64,000 bases of DNA from Desulfovibrio fairfieldensis (lineage in GTDB: Bacteria > Desulfobacterota > Desulfovibrionia > Desulfovibrionales > Desulfovibrionaceae). The translations under genes and the position numbers were made by a program. The stretch spans positions 565,001 to 629,000 of the forward strand of contig NZ_CP014229.1 of NCBI RefSeq assembly GCF_001553605.1, given 5' to 3'. Shown here piece by piece: positions 1-10,898 of this stretch. The number at the start of each line of letters is the position of its first letter. The stretch's first letter is position 1. The notes under the pieces were generated by a model that made no database searches, had not been told where the DNA came from, and was given only the letters and a program-made list of their open reading frames with translations.

Positions 1-2937
<2,937 letters not shown>

Positions 2938-2980
2938 GAAAAACTCCTTCCTTCCCTGTCAATTATATTTTGCCAAATTT

Positions 2981-3094
2981 TTTGGCAGCCATAGAGAAGA
3001 GGGTACACCCGATCCCATTCCGAACTCGGTAGTTAAGCTCTTCCTCGCCGATGATACTGCATAACGTCATGTGGGAAAGTAGGCCGCTGCCAAA
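2981..3094 (+). rRNA. rrf: 5S ribosomal RNA
   Basis: 5S rRNA about 45 nt after the 23S gene. The ends pair (TTTGGCAGC at 2981-2989 with GCTGCCAAA at 3086-3094), and the conserved CCCATTCCGAACTCGGTAGT core lies at about 3014-3033. About 114 nt, normal for bacteria. Confidence 0.95.
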
Positions 3095-3104
3095 AATTGC
3101 TCGG

Positions 3105-3148
3105 AAGCCCCCCTCGCCGCTCTCAGCGCAAGGGGGGCTTCTCTTGTC
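3105..3148 (+). terminator. rRNA operon terminator
   Basis: Perfect 10-bp inverted repeat (AAGCCCCCCT at 3105-3114, AGGGGGGCTT at 3131-3140) followed by a T-rich CTTCTCTTGT tail, just after the 5S gene. Confidence 0.8.
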
Positions 3149-3460
3149 CGCTCTATGCTGCCGCGCCTGCAAGACCCCCCAAGTCCGCGAATCCCCGAAC
3201 CAGCCCACCGCTTCCTTCCTCCCTTCTTCACCTTATCTTGAACCGGACAGGCTGGAAAACCCGCGCGCCTGCTTCTAAAACTGCCCGGGGAGTTTTTTTG
3301 CCGCTGGGAGGTATCCTCTCGGGCTTCTTCGCGCCTGCACGCCGCTTCCTTGACGCTATCTCGGCGTATCCTGCCCACTTGTGCTTTGCCGCTTCCGGCA
3401 CTAACTCTCTAGGATGGAGACTGTTTGTCTCTCCCACCTTCAACTTCAAGGAGAACGGCC
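3149..3460. other. intergenic, no gene seen
   Basis: No convincing coding region between the rRNA terminator and the next gene. The only structure seen is a small imperfect palindrome at 3277-3299 (AAAACTGCCCGGGGAGTTTT followed by Ts) that could be a weak second terminator. A promoter for the 3461 gene must lie here, but no clear -35/-10 pair stands out. Confidence 0.5.
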
Positions 3461-4537
3461 ATGGCTAAGTTACGCATCGCGCAGTACGGCTGCGGTAAAA
3501 TGGCTAAATATACCATGCGCTACATATATGAAAAGGGCGGAGAAATTGTGGCTGCCTTTGACGTCAATCCGGAAATTATCGGCAAGGATATCGGTGAGAT
3601 CATGGGCGGCCCGGCCAAGGGCGTGAAGGTGCGTGACGCCGCCGAGGCTGATGCCGTATTGGCCTCTCTCAAGCCCGACGCCTGCATTATCACCACCATG
3701 AGCCTGATGCGCGACATCCGCGACGCTCTGTTGGTCTGCGCCAAAAACGGCGTCAATGCCATTACCACCAATGAGGAAGCCATTTTCCCCATGAACTCCT
3801 CGCCCTCCCTGACCCGCGAGGTGGACGCCCTGGCGAAAAAGACCGGCTGCACTATCAGCGGCTCGGGCTATCAGGATGTTTTCTGGGGCAATCTTATCGC
3901 CACATTGGCCGGGGCCATGCACAAAATCAACACGATTCGGGGCAGCTCCAGCTACAATGTGGAGGACTACGGCATCGCCCTGGCCAAAGCCCACGGCACG
4001 GGCCTGAACCTGGCCGACTTTGAGAAAGAGATCGCGGCCGCGGACAATATTTCTCCGGCGGAACGGCAGAAACTTATCGACCAAGGCGAATTTCTGCCCT
4101 CCTATATGTGGAACGTCAACGGCTGGCTGGCCGAACGTCTGGGCCTGACCGTCAAAAGCCAGGTGCAGAAATGTGTTCCTCAGACTTATGACAAGGAATT
4201 ACATTCGGAAACCCTAGGCATGACCATTCCCGCAGGCCATGCCACGGGCATGTCCGCTGTGGTCACCACCGAGACCGAGGAGGGCGTGACCCTGGAAACC
4301 GAGTGCGTGGGCAAGGTCTACGCGCCCGAGGAATTTGACCGCAACGATTGGACCCTTTACGGGGAACCGGACACGCAAGTGGTCATCAACCGTCCGGCCA
4401 CGGTGGAATTGACCTGCGCCACCATTGTGAACCGTATCCCGGATCTGATCAATGCCGCTCCGGGATATGTGACCACAGATCTGATGCCCGTCAACAGCTA
4501 CAGGGTCAAGCCGCTGGAGGCTTATCTCGCCAAGTGA
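3461..4537 (+). CDS. NAD(P)-dependent diaminopentanoate/dihydrodipicolinate dehydrogenase-like protein
   Basis: 358 aa. The start is the ATG at 3461 because AAGGAG sits at 3448-3453; an upstream in-frame start would lack this site. The N-terminus has a Rossmann dinucleotide fold (IAQYGCGKMAKYTM, residues about 5-18) of the DapB-like type. The length and the downstream SGSGYQDVFWGN segment (about residue 130) fit the 2,4-diaminopentanoate / diamino-acid dehydrogenase branch better than true DapB, which is about 240-270 aa. Likely a cytoplasmic oxidative deaminase of a diamino acid or an amine-forming reductase; the substrate is not visible. It faces a KamA-family gene across a shared terminator, and KamA enzymes make beta- or delta-amino acids, which makes amino-acid catabolism plausible. 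Family level fairly sure, exact reaction inferred. Confidence 0.6.
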   Translation: MAKLRIAQYGCGKMAKYTMRYIYEKGGEIVAAFDVNPEIIGKDIGEIMGGPAKGVKVRDAAEADAVLASLKPDACIITTMSLMRDIRDALLVCAKNGVNAITTNEEAIFPMNSSPSLTREVDALAKKTGCTISGSGYQDVFWGNLIATLAGAMHKINTIRGSSSYNVEDYGIALAKAHGTGLNLADFEKEIAAADNISPAERQKLIDQGEFLPSYMWNVNGWLAERLGLTVKSQVQKCVPQTYDKELHSETLGMTIPAGHATGMSAVVTTETEEGVTLETECVGKVYAPEEFDRNDWTLYGEPDTQVVINRPATVELTCATIVNRIPDLINAAPGYVTTDLMPVNSYRVKPLEAYLAK

Positions 4538-4592
4538 TGGCCCGTCACGCGCCCCGCAAGCCGAGCGTGGGTATTGCATCTGCACTTTATTG

Positions 4593-4622
4593 CCGTGCCT
4601 CCGCAATGGGGCACGGTTTTTT
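4593..4622 (+). terminator. rho-independent terminator
   Basis: CCGTGCC (4593-4599) pairs with GGCACGG (4610-4616), followed by TTTTTT. Terminates the dehydrogenase-like gene. Confidence 0.75.
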
Positions 4623-4646
4623 ATGGCGGCCGCCGTGAAGAACTCG

Positions 4647-4690
4647 AAACGTCAAAGCCCGGCCATTCCAACAGCCGGGCTTTGACGTTT
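4647..4690. terminator. bidirectional terminator
   Basis: Perfect 17-bp stem (arms 4647-4663 and 4674-4690) with A-rich and T-rich ends, between two convergent genes, so it can serve both strands. Confidence 0.85.
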
Positions 4691-4730
4691 CATCGCCGGA
4701 GCATTCCGCAATCTTCTTGTGTTGACATGC

Positions 4731-5882
4731 TCAGGCGGACGCGCCCACGGAATCCTCCGCGTCTTCCCACGGAATCTCACGCACATCCTTCCCGCCCAGC
4801 CAGCGCTGGCCTGGGCGCAGCGTCACGCTGAACAGACGGCCCTGGTCTTCCTGCGTCTTGGCCTGGTGATACTTGAAGAGCCAGCGCCCGTTTCCCACAG
4901 GACCGAGTATTTCTATCTTGCCTGTCTCGTGCGAAAGCACATAGCGGAATGTCTTGCCCAGGCCGTTCTGCATTTGCTTGGCCTCTTCCACGATGGCGTA
5001 GGCTTGCGAAATGGGCACCTGGAAGTTGTTTTTTACGCCGGTTACAGGGCGGCATTGAAAAACGTAGTAGGGCACGACGCCTCGGCGCACCAACTCCTTC
5101 AGCAGCTTTCCCAGGGTCGGGCCGTGATCGTTGACGCCGTGCAGCAGCACTGTCTGATTGCGCACCATGACGCCGCATTCCTGCAGGGCGTCCAGGGCCC
5201 GCTGGGCCTGCGGGCTCAGTTCGCGCGGGTGGTTGAACTGGGTGACCAGACAGAGATGTTTTTGCGCGCCGTATTCCTTGAACAGGTCCAGCAGCTTCTG
5301 ATCCATGTAAATCCGCATGGGCAGAACTACCGGCGTGCGGCTGCAAATCCTGACGACATCCAGATGCTCCATGCCGCTCAGCTCCTCCAGGTATTCATGG
5401 AGCACGGGCGTGGGGTTGAGCAGGGCGTCGCCGCCGGAAAGCAGAACATTGCTGATCTCGTGATGCTTGCGGATATACGCCAGGATCTTGTCGCGCCGCG
5501 GCTGCGTTTCCCGGCCTTCCAGACCCACCAGGCGCTTGCGGAAGCAATGGCGGCAGTACATGGCGCAGGCATTGGTGGAGAGAACCAGCGCCGTCTGTCT
5601 GTACTTGTGCTGCAAGCCTGTCAGCACCGTATTTGATGCTTCGCCGCTGGTGTCGAGGCGTCCGCCCGGGTCAAGCTCGTCCAGGGCGGGAACGCACATC
5701 TTCCGTATGGGATCATGAGGATCTGATGGGTCGATCAGAGACAGATAATAGGGCGGAATCGAGAAGGGAAACCGCTTGCTAATCCGTTGCAATTGCTCCA
5801 AATGCTCTTCCCGGAAGAAGATGTGCTTTTGCAGTTGCTCAGCTGTCGTCATATTTTCATTGAGCATATTCTGCCAAGGCAT
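4731..5882 (-). CDS. KamA-family radical SAM aminomutase-like protein
   Basis: 383 aa. The start at 5880-5882 is chosen for the strong AAAGGAGGTG site just upstream; a longer frame to 5918 would swallow that site. Radical SAM cluster motif CAMYCRHC (Cys106, Cys110, Cys113) is intact, followed by LSGGDALL, the SAM-contact glycine motif. Family members interconvert alpha- and beta-amino acids with [4Fe-4S], SAM and PLP (lysine or glutamate 2,3-aminomutase; EpmB acts on elongation factor P). The PGGGGK motif that carries the PLP lysine in clostridial lysine 2,3-aminomutase is not seen; the equivalent stretch reads GLGKTFRYVLSHETGKIEIL, so the substrate may differ. Convergent with the diamino-acid dehydrogenase-like gene at 3461. 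Confidence 0.8.
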   Translation of the reverse strand: MPWQNMLNENMTTAEQLQKHIFFREEHLEQLQRISKRFPFSIPPYYLSLIDPSDPHDPIRKMCVPALDELDPGGRLDTSGEASNTVLTGLQHKYRQTALVLSTNACAMYCRHCFRKRLVGLEGRETQPRRDKILAYIRKHHEISNVLLSGGDALLNPTPVLHEYLEELSGMEHLDVVRICSRTPVVLPMRIYMDQKLLDLFKEYGAQKHLCLVTQFNHPRELSPQAQRALDALQECGVMVRNQTVLLHGVNDHGPTLGKLLKELVRRGVVPYYVFQCRPVTGVKNNFQVPISQAYAIVEEAKQMQNGLGKTFRYVLSHETGKIEILGPVGNGRWLFKYHQAKTQEDQGRLFSVTLRPGQRWLGGKDVREIPWEDAEDSVGASA

Positions 5883-5914
5883 AGGCGCACCTCCTTTTTC
5901 GGATTGTATCAAAT

Positions 5915-5943
5915 ACATAACATGCTGTGTGGATACAAGGCAA
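5915..5943 (-). promoter_or_regulatory. possible sigma70 promoter for the KamA-like gene
   Basis: On the minus strand, TTGCCT (5938-5943) and TTATGT (5915-5920) are separated by 17 nt, upstream of the ribosome-binding site. Both hexamers are only partial matches. The surrounding 5900-6080 is AT-rich and otherwise holds nothing recognised. Confidence 0.3.
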
Positions 5944-6166
5944 GTTATTTTTGCGTTACTGTTTTTGCCGGTCCGACGATGTTCCGCATTTCAAAATGAG
6001 AAAAGTTTTCTTTACTTGTTGTACTTCTATGTAATAAATAATTAATTAACTGATATAGAACATAAAAATATTTACTCAGAGTCGGTCCGGAGTGCCTGCA
6101 AATCCATAGGGCTCCGTTCACGTCCCGGCCGCCGCGCGCGAAACGGCCGGCCGTGCCGCCGCTGAT

Positions 6167-6182
6167 TGGCCCGCTCCTTGCA
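6167..6182 (+). promoter_or_regulatory. sigma54 promoter of the flgF operon
   Basis: TGGCCCGCTCCTTGCA keeps the invariant GG and GC with exactly 10 nt between them (consensus TGGCACG-N4-TTGC, one mismatch in the first block). It lies about 85 nt upstream of flgF, the right distance for a leader. Flagellar basal-body genes are commonly sigma54-dependent in this group. Confidence 0.75.
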
Positions 6183-6265
6183 TATTTTTCGGCAAAGGCC
6201 TCTCCGGCCTTGGGCAACGGCTTCGTCCCGTTTTGGGCAACAAGCTGCGGACAAAGGAGTTTTTT

Positions 6266-7060
6266 ATGCAAGACGCGTTGTTTAGCGGGCTGTTCGGCGC
6301 GCTGACCACAGAACACCGCATGAACTTCATCGCCAATAATTTGGCGAACGTGAATACCCACGGCTACAAGCGCGACACCCTGGCATTCAAGGATACCATG
6401 GCCTCCTACGCGCATGACGAAATCCGCGAGCCGCTGATGAATCTGCGTTCCGACCCCCTGTTTCCCGAGCCCAAGAACATGGCGCGCCCGCGCGTCGCCG
6501 TGTCCCAAATCGACTTTTCCCAGGGCTCCATGCAGTTCACCGGCGATCCGCTGGATGTGGCCATCAACGGCGAAAACGCCTTTTTCCGGGTAACCACGCC
6601 CAACGGGGATTATTTGACGCGCAACGGGCATTTTCTGTTGTCCGGCGACGGCACGGTGATGACCCCCCAGGGCTATCCGCTCCAGGGAACGGGCGGCAAT
6701 GTCGTCATCCCGGCGGGCACGCGCAATGTGCTCATCGGCGGCGACGGCCAGGTCATTGCCGACGGCGCGGTGGTCAACCAGATCGCGCTGATCAACGTGG
6801 ACGATCCGCAGAACCTGGAAAAACTGGGCCATAACCTTTTCCGCCCGCGCGAAAAAGTGGCTGTGGCCGAGGGCGACGCCTACCTGGCCGGTGCGCGGTT
6901 GGAGCAGGGCTTCGCCGAAGCGGCCAACGTGCAGGTGGTGACGGAAATGGTCAATATGATCGAGGTGCAGCGTCAGTTTGAGGCTTATCAAAAGGTGATG
7001 CAGTCCTCGGACAGCCTGGACCGTGCGGCCAATGAAAAAATAGGGCGCCGCCAGGGCTAG
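6266..7060 (+). CDS. flgF: flagellar basal-body rod protein FlgF
   Basis: 264 aa. The ATG at 6266 follows AAAGGAG (6253-6259). Proximal rod component of the flagellum, exported through the flagellar type III system, so no Sec signal is expected. It carries the N-terminal rod motif NFIANNLANVNTHGYKRD (residues about 14-31) and the C-terminal TEMVNMIEVQRQFEAYQK helix shared by FlgB/C/F/G/E axial proteins. First gene after a sigma54 promoter; flgG follows 45 nt later. Length and motif order are normal for FlgF. Confidence 0.93.
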   Translation: MQDALFSGLFGALTTEHRMNFIANNLANVNTHGYKRDTLAFKDTMASYAHDEIREPLMNLRSDPLFPEPKNMARPRVAVSQIDFSQGSMQFTGDPLDVAINGENAFFRVTTPNGDYLTRNGHFLLSGDGTVMTPQGYPLQGTGGNVVIPAGTRNVLIGGDGQVIADGAVVNQIALINVDDPQNLEKLGHNLFRPREKVAVAEGDAYLAGARLEQGFAEAANVQVVTEMVNMIEVQRQFEAYQKVMQSSDSLDRAANEKIGRRQG

Positions 7061-7105
7061 CCCGCGCGCGGCCCTCCCGCGTGACTGAGAGAAGGAGAAA
7101 TCCCC

Positions 7106-7891
7106 ATGATGCGTTCCCTGTATACCGGCGCCACGGGCATGGTGGCCCAGCAGCTCAACATCGACGTCATTTCCAACAACCTGGCCAACGTCAACACCAC
7201 GGGCTTCAAAAAAAGCCGGGCCGAGTTTGAGGATCTGATGTACCAGACCATGAAGATCGCCGGGTCCATTACCGAAGGCGACAACCGGCTGCCCGTGGGC
7301 ATCCAGGTGGGCATGGGCGTGCGGCCCACGGCCGTGCACAAGTTCTTCACCCAGGGCGACTTCCAGAATACGGGCAACGCCCTGGACGTGGCCGTTGAAG
7401 GCGACGGCTTTTTCCAGGTGGATGTGAACGGCGAACTGATGTACACCCGCGCCGGTTCCTTCAAGCTCAATCAGGACGGCACCGTGGTCACGGCCAACGG
7501 CTACATTCTGCAGCCGGAATTCGCCGTCCCGGCGGAAACCAAGAACATTTCCATTTCCTCCACCGGGCACATCGCGGCCTTGGACAGCGAGGGCCAGGAA
7601 ATCGCGGGCGCGGAAATTCCTCTCTACACCTTCATCAATCCGGCGGGCCTGGACGCGCGCGGCCGCAACCTCTACACGCCCACCGAAGCCTCGGGCGCGG
7701 AAACCGAAGGCGTGCCCGGCACGGACAACGTGGGCACTCTGGCCCAGGGCTTTCTGGAAATGTCCAATGTGGAAGTGGTGGACGAGATGGTCAATATGAT
7801 CGTGGGCCAGCGCGCTTACGAGGTCAACTCCAAGGCCATTCAGACTTCGGACTCCATGCTGGGCATGGCTGTGCAGCTCAAGCGCAGTTAG
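7106..7891 (+). CDS. flgG: flagellar basal-body distal rod protein FlgG
   Basis: 261 aa, typical FlgG length. AGAAGGAG precedes the ATG at 7106; a second ATG follows immediately, so the start is certain within one codon. Forms the distal rod that crosses the periplasm. Motifs: MMRSLYTGATGMVAQQ at the N-terminus, VISNNLANVNTTGFKKSRAE near residue 25, and the terminal MVNMIVGQRAYEVNSKAIQT helix. Transcribed with flgF upstream and flgA downstream (26-nt gap). Confidence 0.96.
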   Translation: MMRSLYTGATGMVAQQLNIDVISNNLANVNTTGFKKSRAEFEDLMYQTMKIAGSITEGDNRLPVGIQVGMGVRPTAVHKFFTQGDFQNTGNALDVAVEGDGFFQVDVNGELMYTRAGSFKLNQDGTVVTANGYILQPEFAVPAETKNISISSTGHIAALDSEGQEIAGAEIPLYTFINPAGLDARGRNLYTPTEASGAETEGVPGTDNVGTLAQGFLEMSNVEVVDEMVNMIVGQRAYEVNSKAIQTSDSMLGMAVQLKRS

Positions 7892-7917
7892 GGCATTTCA
7901 ATTAGGAGCGAAGGGAG

Positions 7918-9171
7918 ATGCGGGGCGGACGGCATATGCTTACCATGCAAGGGATTTCGGCGCGAAAATCGGCTGTTGCGCCGGTTCTGGCCGTGGTCCT
8001 GGCCTTGCTCTGCACCCTGTGGCCCGCGCCGTTGCGGGCCTGGCCCCAGGGCGGCGTGCCGCAGGCCGTCTGGCAGGACAGCGAGCGCAACAACCGCCGC
8101 TCGCCCTCGCAGATCAAGCGCCAGTTGCGTCCGCCGCAGGTGCGCGCCGCCCAGTTGCCTCTGGCCGACGATGCCCAGGACCAGCGCGCGGCCAAGACCC
8201 GCGGTCTCATCGCGGCCAATGCCGCGCCCCTGGCGGCGCCCCCGGCGTCCGGAGATCAGTTGCCCATGCTGGAACAGGGCGAGTGGCGGCTCAAGGTGGC
8301 CCCGGCGGCCGTGACCAATACCGACAGCGTGCTGCTGGGCGACATTGCCGCGCCCCTGGGGCATATGGACCCCGCGCTCTGGAGCGACCTTAAAAGCCGC
8401 CGGCTCTGGCCCGCGCCGCCGGAAGAGGGCAAACCCCTTCAGATCAACCGCTCCCGCCTCTCCCAGGCCCTGCGCCAGAGCCTGGGCAATGAGCTGGCCG
8501 CGCGCTGCATTCTGCCCACCTCGCTGGTGATCCAGCGCGGCGGCCTGGTGTTCAGGGAAGATGACCTGCGTTCCTATGTCGTCAAAAGCCTGACGCCGCA
8601 ACTGTCCGCCATGCCCGGAGAGGCGGAACTGAACGAGTTTCGTCTGCCGGAATACATTTTCCTGGCACACAGTCAGCAGCGCGTCCAGCTGGAGCCCGGC
8701 AAGCTCACGCCGGGCCGCGTGCCTCTGCGCTTCGCCGTGCAGGAGGCGGACGGCACGGTGCTGCGGCGGGTGTCCGGCACGGTCAACCTGACCCTCTGGA
8801 TCACCGTGCCCGCGGCTTCCCGGCCTTTAGGCAAAGGCGACGCGCTGACGCCCGAAGCCGTGACCTTCATGCGCATCAACGCCAGCCAGCTGCGCGATCT
8901 GCCCTGGGACGGCCACGGCGGCCCCTGGCAGGTGACGCGTTCCCTGATCACGGGCGAGCCCATCCTGCAGAGCGATCTTGCCAGCCAGCTTATGGTCCGG
9001 CGCGGCACGATACTGAGCTTGATTTACACGCGCGGCAATCTGCGCATGACCACCCAGGCGGAAGCCCTGGCGGACGGCGAACCCGGCGCCACGATTCCGG
9101 TGCGGAATTTGCAAACCAAAAAGCAGATCTACGCCACCGTCAAAGACGGCAGCACAGTGGAGATACATTAG
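7918..9171 (+). CDS. flgA: flagellar P-ring assembly chaperone FlgA
   Basis: 417 aa. The ATG at 7918 has AGGAG at 7903-7907; an internal ATG at 7936 is possible but has no better site. The N-terminus has a hydrophobic segment ending LRAWPQGG, consistent with a Sec signal peptide; periplasmic. The C-terminal half carries the SAF/ChapFlgA region (PLGKGDALTPEAVTFMR, then RGTILSLIYTRGNLRMTTQA and TKKQIYATVKDGSTVEI at the end). FlgA helps assemble FlgI into the P ring. It is nearly twice the length of enterobacterial FlgA because of a long N-terminal extension. Its client flgI is not in this operon. Confidence 0.88.
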   Translation: MRGGRHMLTMQGISARKSAVAPVLAVVLALLCTLWPAPLRAWPQGGVPQAVWQDSERNNRRSPSQIKRQLRPPQVRAAQLPLADDAQDQRAAKTRGLIAANAAPLAAPPASGDQLPMLEQGEWRLKVAPAAVTNTDSVLLGDIAAPLGHMDPALWSDLKSRRLWPAPPEEGKPLQINRSRLSQALRQSLGNELAARCILPTSLVIQRGGLVFREDDLRSYVVKSLTPQLSAMPGEAELNEFRLPEYIFLAHSQQRVQLEPGKLTPGRVPLRFAVQEADGTVLRRVSGTVNLTLWITVPAASRPLGKGDALTPEAVTFMRINASQLRDLPWDGHGGPWQVTRSLITGEPILQSDLASQLMVRRGTILSLIYTRGNLRMTTQAEALADGEPGATIPVRNLQTKKQIYATVKDGSTVEIH

Positions 9172-9204
9172 GCCGTCTCATCGCGGCTGAGAGGAGTGGA
9201 GCGT

Positions 9205-9924
9205 ATGAAGACACAACTGATCGTCCCGGTCCTGGGGCTGGCTTTTCTGCTCTGCGCGGCCTGCGGAGGCGGCGCGCACAAGCGCCCGGCCCTGCAGCAT
9301 CCGGTCACGCCGCCGCAGGAATACCGCCAGGAAACCAGCGGCCCGAACAATCCCGGCTCGCTCTTCGCCGCCAGCGAGGAGGACACCCTCTTTGCCGACA
9401 GCCGCGCCCGGCGCGTGGGCGACATCGTGGTGGTCAAATTGGTGGAAAACACCAAGGCCCAGAACAAGGCCGAAACCACGGCCAACAAGGACGGCTCTAA
9501 CGACTACCAGGTCGCCGCCATGTTCGGCAAAAGCAAGACCGGCTTTGTGCCCCTGGTGGGCATCGGCCCGCAGGCCCGCGTGGGCACGCCGGTGCTGAAC
9601 ACCTCGTCGGTCAGCGATCTTTCGGCCACGGGCAAGACCAAGCGTGAAAATTACGTGACCACCTCCATGGCGGCCCGTGTCCTGCGCGTGCTGCCCGGCG
9701 GCCTGCTGCAGATCGAGGGCGCGCGCGAGATCCGGGTCAACGAGGAAACCGAGTACATGGTGGTGCGCGGCATGATCCGCGCCAAGGACGTGGATGCGGA
9801 AAACAGCGTCTATTCCACCCAGATCGCGGATGCGAGCATTGAATACTACGGACGCGGCGTGCTGGCCGACAAGCAGAAGCCGGGCTGGTTTACACGGCTG
9901 ATGGATAATATTTGGCCCTTCTGA
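9205..9924 (+). CDS. flgH: flagellar L-ring protein FlgH
   Basis: 239 aa. The start ATG at 9205 has GAGGAG at 9191-9196; the GTG at 9196 overlaps that site. Outer-membrane lipoprotein forming the L ring. The signal peptide ends LLCAACGGG, a slightly atypical lipobox with Cys at -3. Family motifs: NPGSLFAASEEDTLFADSRARRVGDIVVVKLVENT (positions about 50-85, read in parts), and a C-terminus with LRVLPGGLLQIEGAREIRVN. It closes the flg block: a terminator follows and no flgI/flgJ is found. Confidence 0.92.
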   Translation: MKTQLIVPVLGLAFLLCAACGGGAHKRPALQHPVTPPQEYRQETSGPNNPGSLFAASEEDTLFADSRARRVGDIVVVKLVENTKAQNKAETTANKDGSNDYQVAAMFGKSKTGFVPLVGIGPQARVGTPVLNTSSVSDLSATGKTKRENYVTTSMAARVLRVLPGGLLQIEGAREIRVNEETEYMVVRGMIRAKDVDAENSVYSTQIADASIEYYGRGVLADKQKPGWFTRLMDNIWPF

Positions 9925-10019
9925 GGCGTGTCCGCGGAAAAATAGAAACAGAATTTCCAAATGCCGGGCGTGCCCCAATCTCGCCGGGATACAACATCCG
10001 GCCTCCATCCGGATGGCAA

Positions 10020-10046
10020 AAGGCGGAGCTCCCCCTCCGCCTTTTT
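10020..10046 (+). terminator. terminator after flgH
   Basis: AGGCGGAG (10021-10028) and CTCCGCCT (10035-10042) form a perfect stem followed by TTTTT. Marks the end of the flgFGAH unit. Confidence 0.85.
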
Positions 10047-10349
10047 GTATGCCCGGGATATTTTTTCTAAAAAAATATCTGGGGCCGTCGATTAAGGATC
10101 GGCGGAGGCAAAAGCGTGAGAATGATCACGCTTTTTGTTGAAAGCGTGATTTTAAAGGGGTTCAGGGAGTTGGCGGCGCGCGGGGAGTGGAATTACCCCG
10201 CGGCAAGGCGGGATGGGCACCGGAAAGCGTGACAGGCTGGACCTTTGATCTGAAAGCGTTTATATAATCAGGTATTCAATAATGACATTGCGGCGGCGGA
10301 AAACCGTCGCCATAGATGCGGACTTCGCACCGCAGCAAGGAGAAAGAGT
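10047..10349. other. intergenic with repeated AAAGCGTGA words and a hairpin
   Basis: No gene. A symmetric hairpin lies at 10110-10135 (AAAAGCGTGA / TCACGCTTTT). The word GAAAGCGT(GA/TT) recurs at about 10140, 10225 and 10253, upstream of the Mop gene. The repeated word could be a regulator binding site or remnants of duplicated hairpins; I cannot assign it. Confidence 0.4.
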
Positions 10350-10778
10350 ATGAAAACCAGCGCAAGAAATGTTTTTCACGGCAAAGTTGTTGCGGTCCGT
10401 TCCGGCGCGGTCAATGATGAAGTGGAACTGAGCGTCGAGGGCGGCCAAACCATTGTGGCTTCCATCACCCAGGCCAGCACCGAAAAGCTGGGCCTCAAGC
10501 CCGGCGTGGAAGCCATGGCCCTGATCAAGGCCAGCTTTGTCCTGCTGATGAACGACGCCGAGGACTATCTGCTCTCCACCCGCAACCAGTTCAACGGCAC
10601 GGTGGCCAAGGTCACTCCCGGCGCGGTCAATGCCGAAGTGCTGGTGGACCTGCCCGGCGGCGCGGGCATCACCTCCATCGTGACCATGGGCAGCGTGGAC
10701 AAGCTCCAGCTGGCTCCGGGCAAAAAAGTCACGGCCATCGTCAAGGCCATGCACGTCATCCTGGCCGTGTCCAAGTAA
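10350..10778 (+). CDS. mop: tandem Mop/TOBE-domain molybdate-binding protein
   Basis: 142 aa, two consecutive Mop/TOBE domains: residues about 3-68 (SARNVFHGKVVAVRSGAVND) and about 75-140 (TRNQFNGTVAKVTPGAVNAE). AAGGAG precedes the ATG. Such small cytoplasmic proteins (molbindins) bind molybdate or tungstate oxyanions and buffer them for molybdopterin enzymes. Two molybdopterin-linked neighbours (the MoeA-like fusion at 12101 and, further away, formate dehydrogenase) fit this role. Monocistronic: terminators flank it on both sides. Confidence 0.85.
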   Translation: MKTSARNVFHGKVVAVRSGAVNDEVELSVEGGQTIVASITQASTEKLGLKPGVEAMALIKASFVLLMNDAEDYLLSTRNQFNGTVAKVTPGAVNAEVLVDLPGGAGITSIVTMGSVDKLQLAPGKKVTAIVKAMHVILAVSK

Positions 10779-10805
10779 GGCGCGGGGCAGCGTTTTTTCG
10801 CCTGA

Positions 10806-10841
10806 GGGGGCGCGTCGCACGGCGGCGCGCCCCTTTGTCTT
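10806..10841 (+). terminator. terminator after the Mop gene
   Basis: GGGGCGCG (10807-10814) pairs with CGCGCCCC (10825-10832), followed by TTTGTCTTT. Confidence 0.75.
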
Positions 10842-10898
10842 TGGTGCGGAGTGGAGGTATGCTTGGGGCGTGTCATTTTATTCGTAAGGAGAAACAAT

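Noticed and set aside
10253..10300. ModE-like operator before the Mop gene (GTTTATATAATC)
   Set aside because: The expected second half-site is not found at the right spacing; the match is no better than chance in AT-rich sequence.
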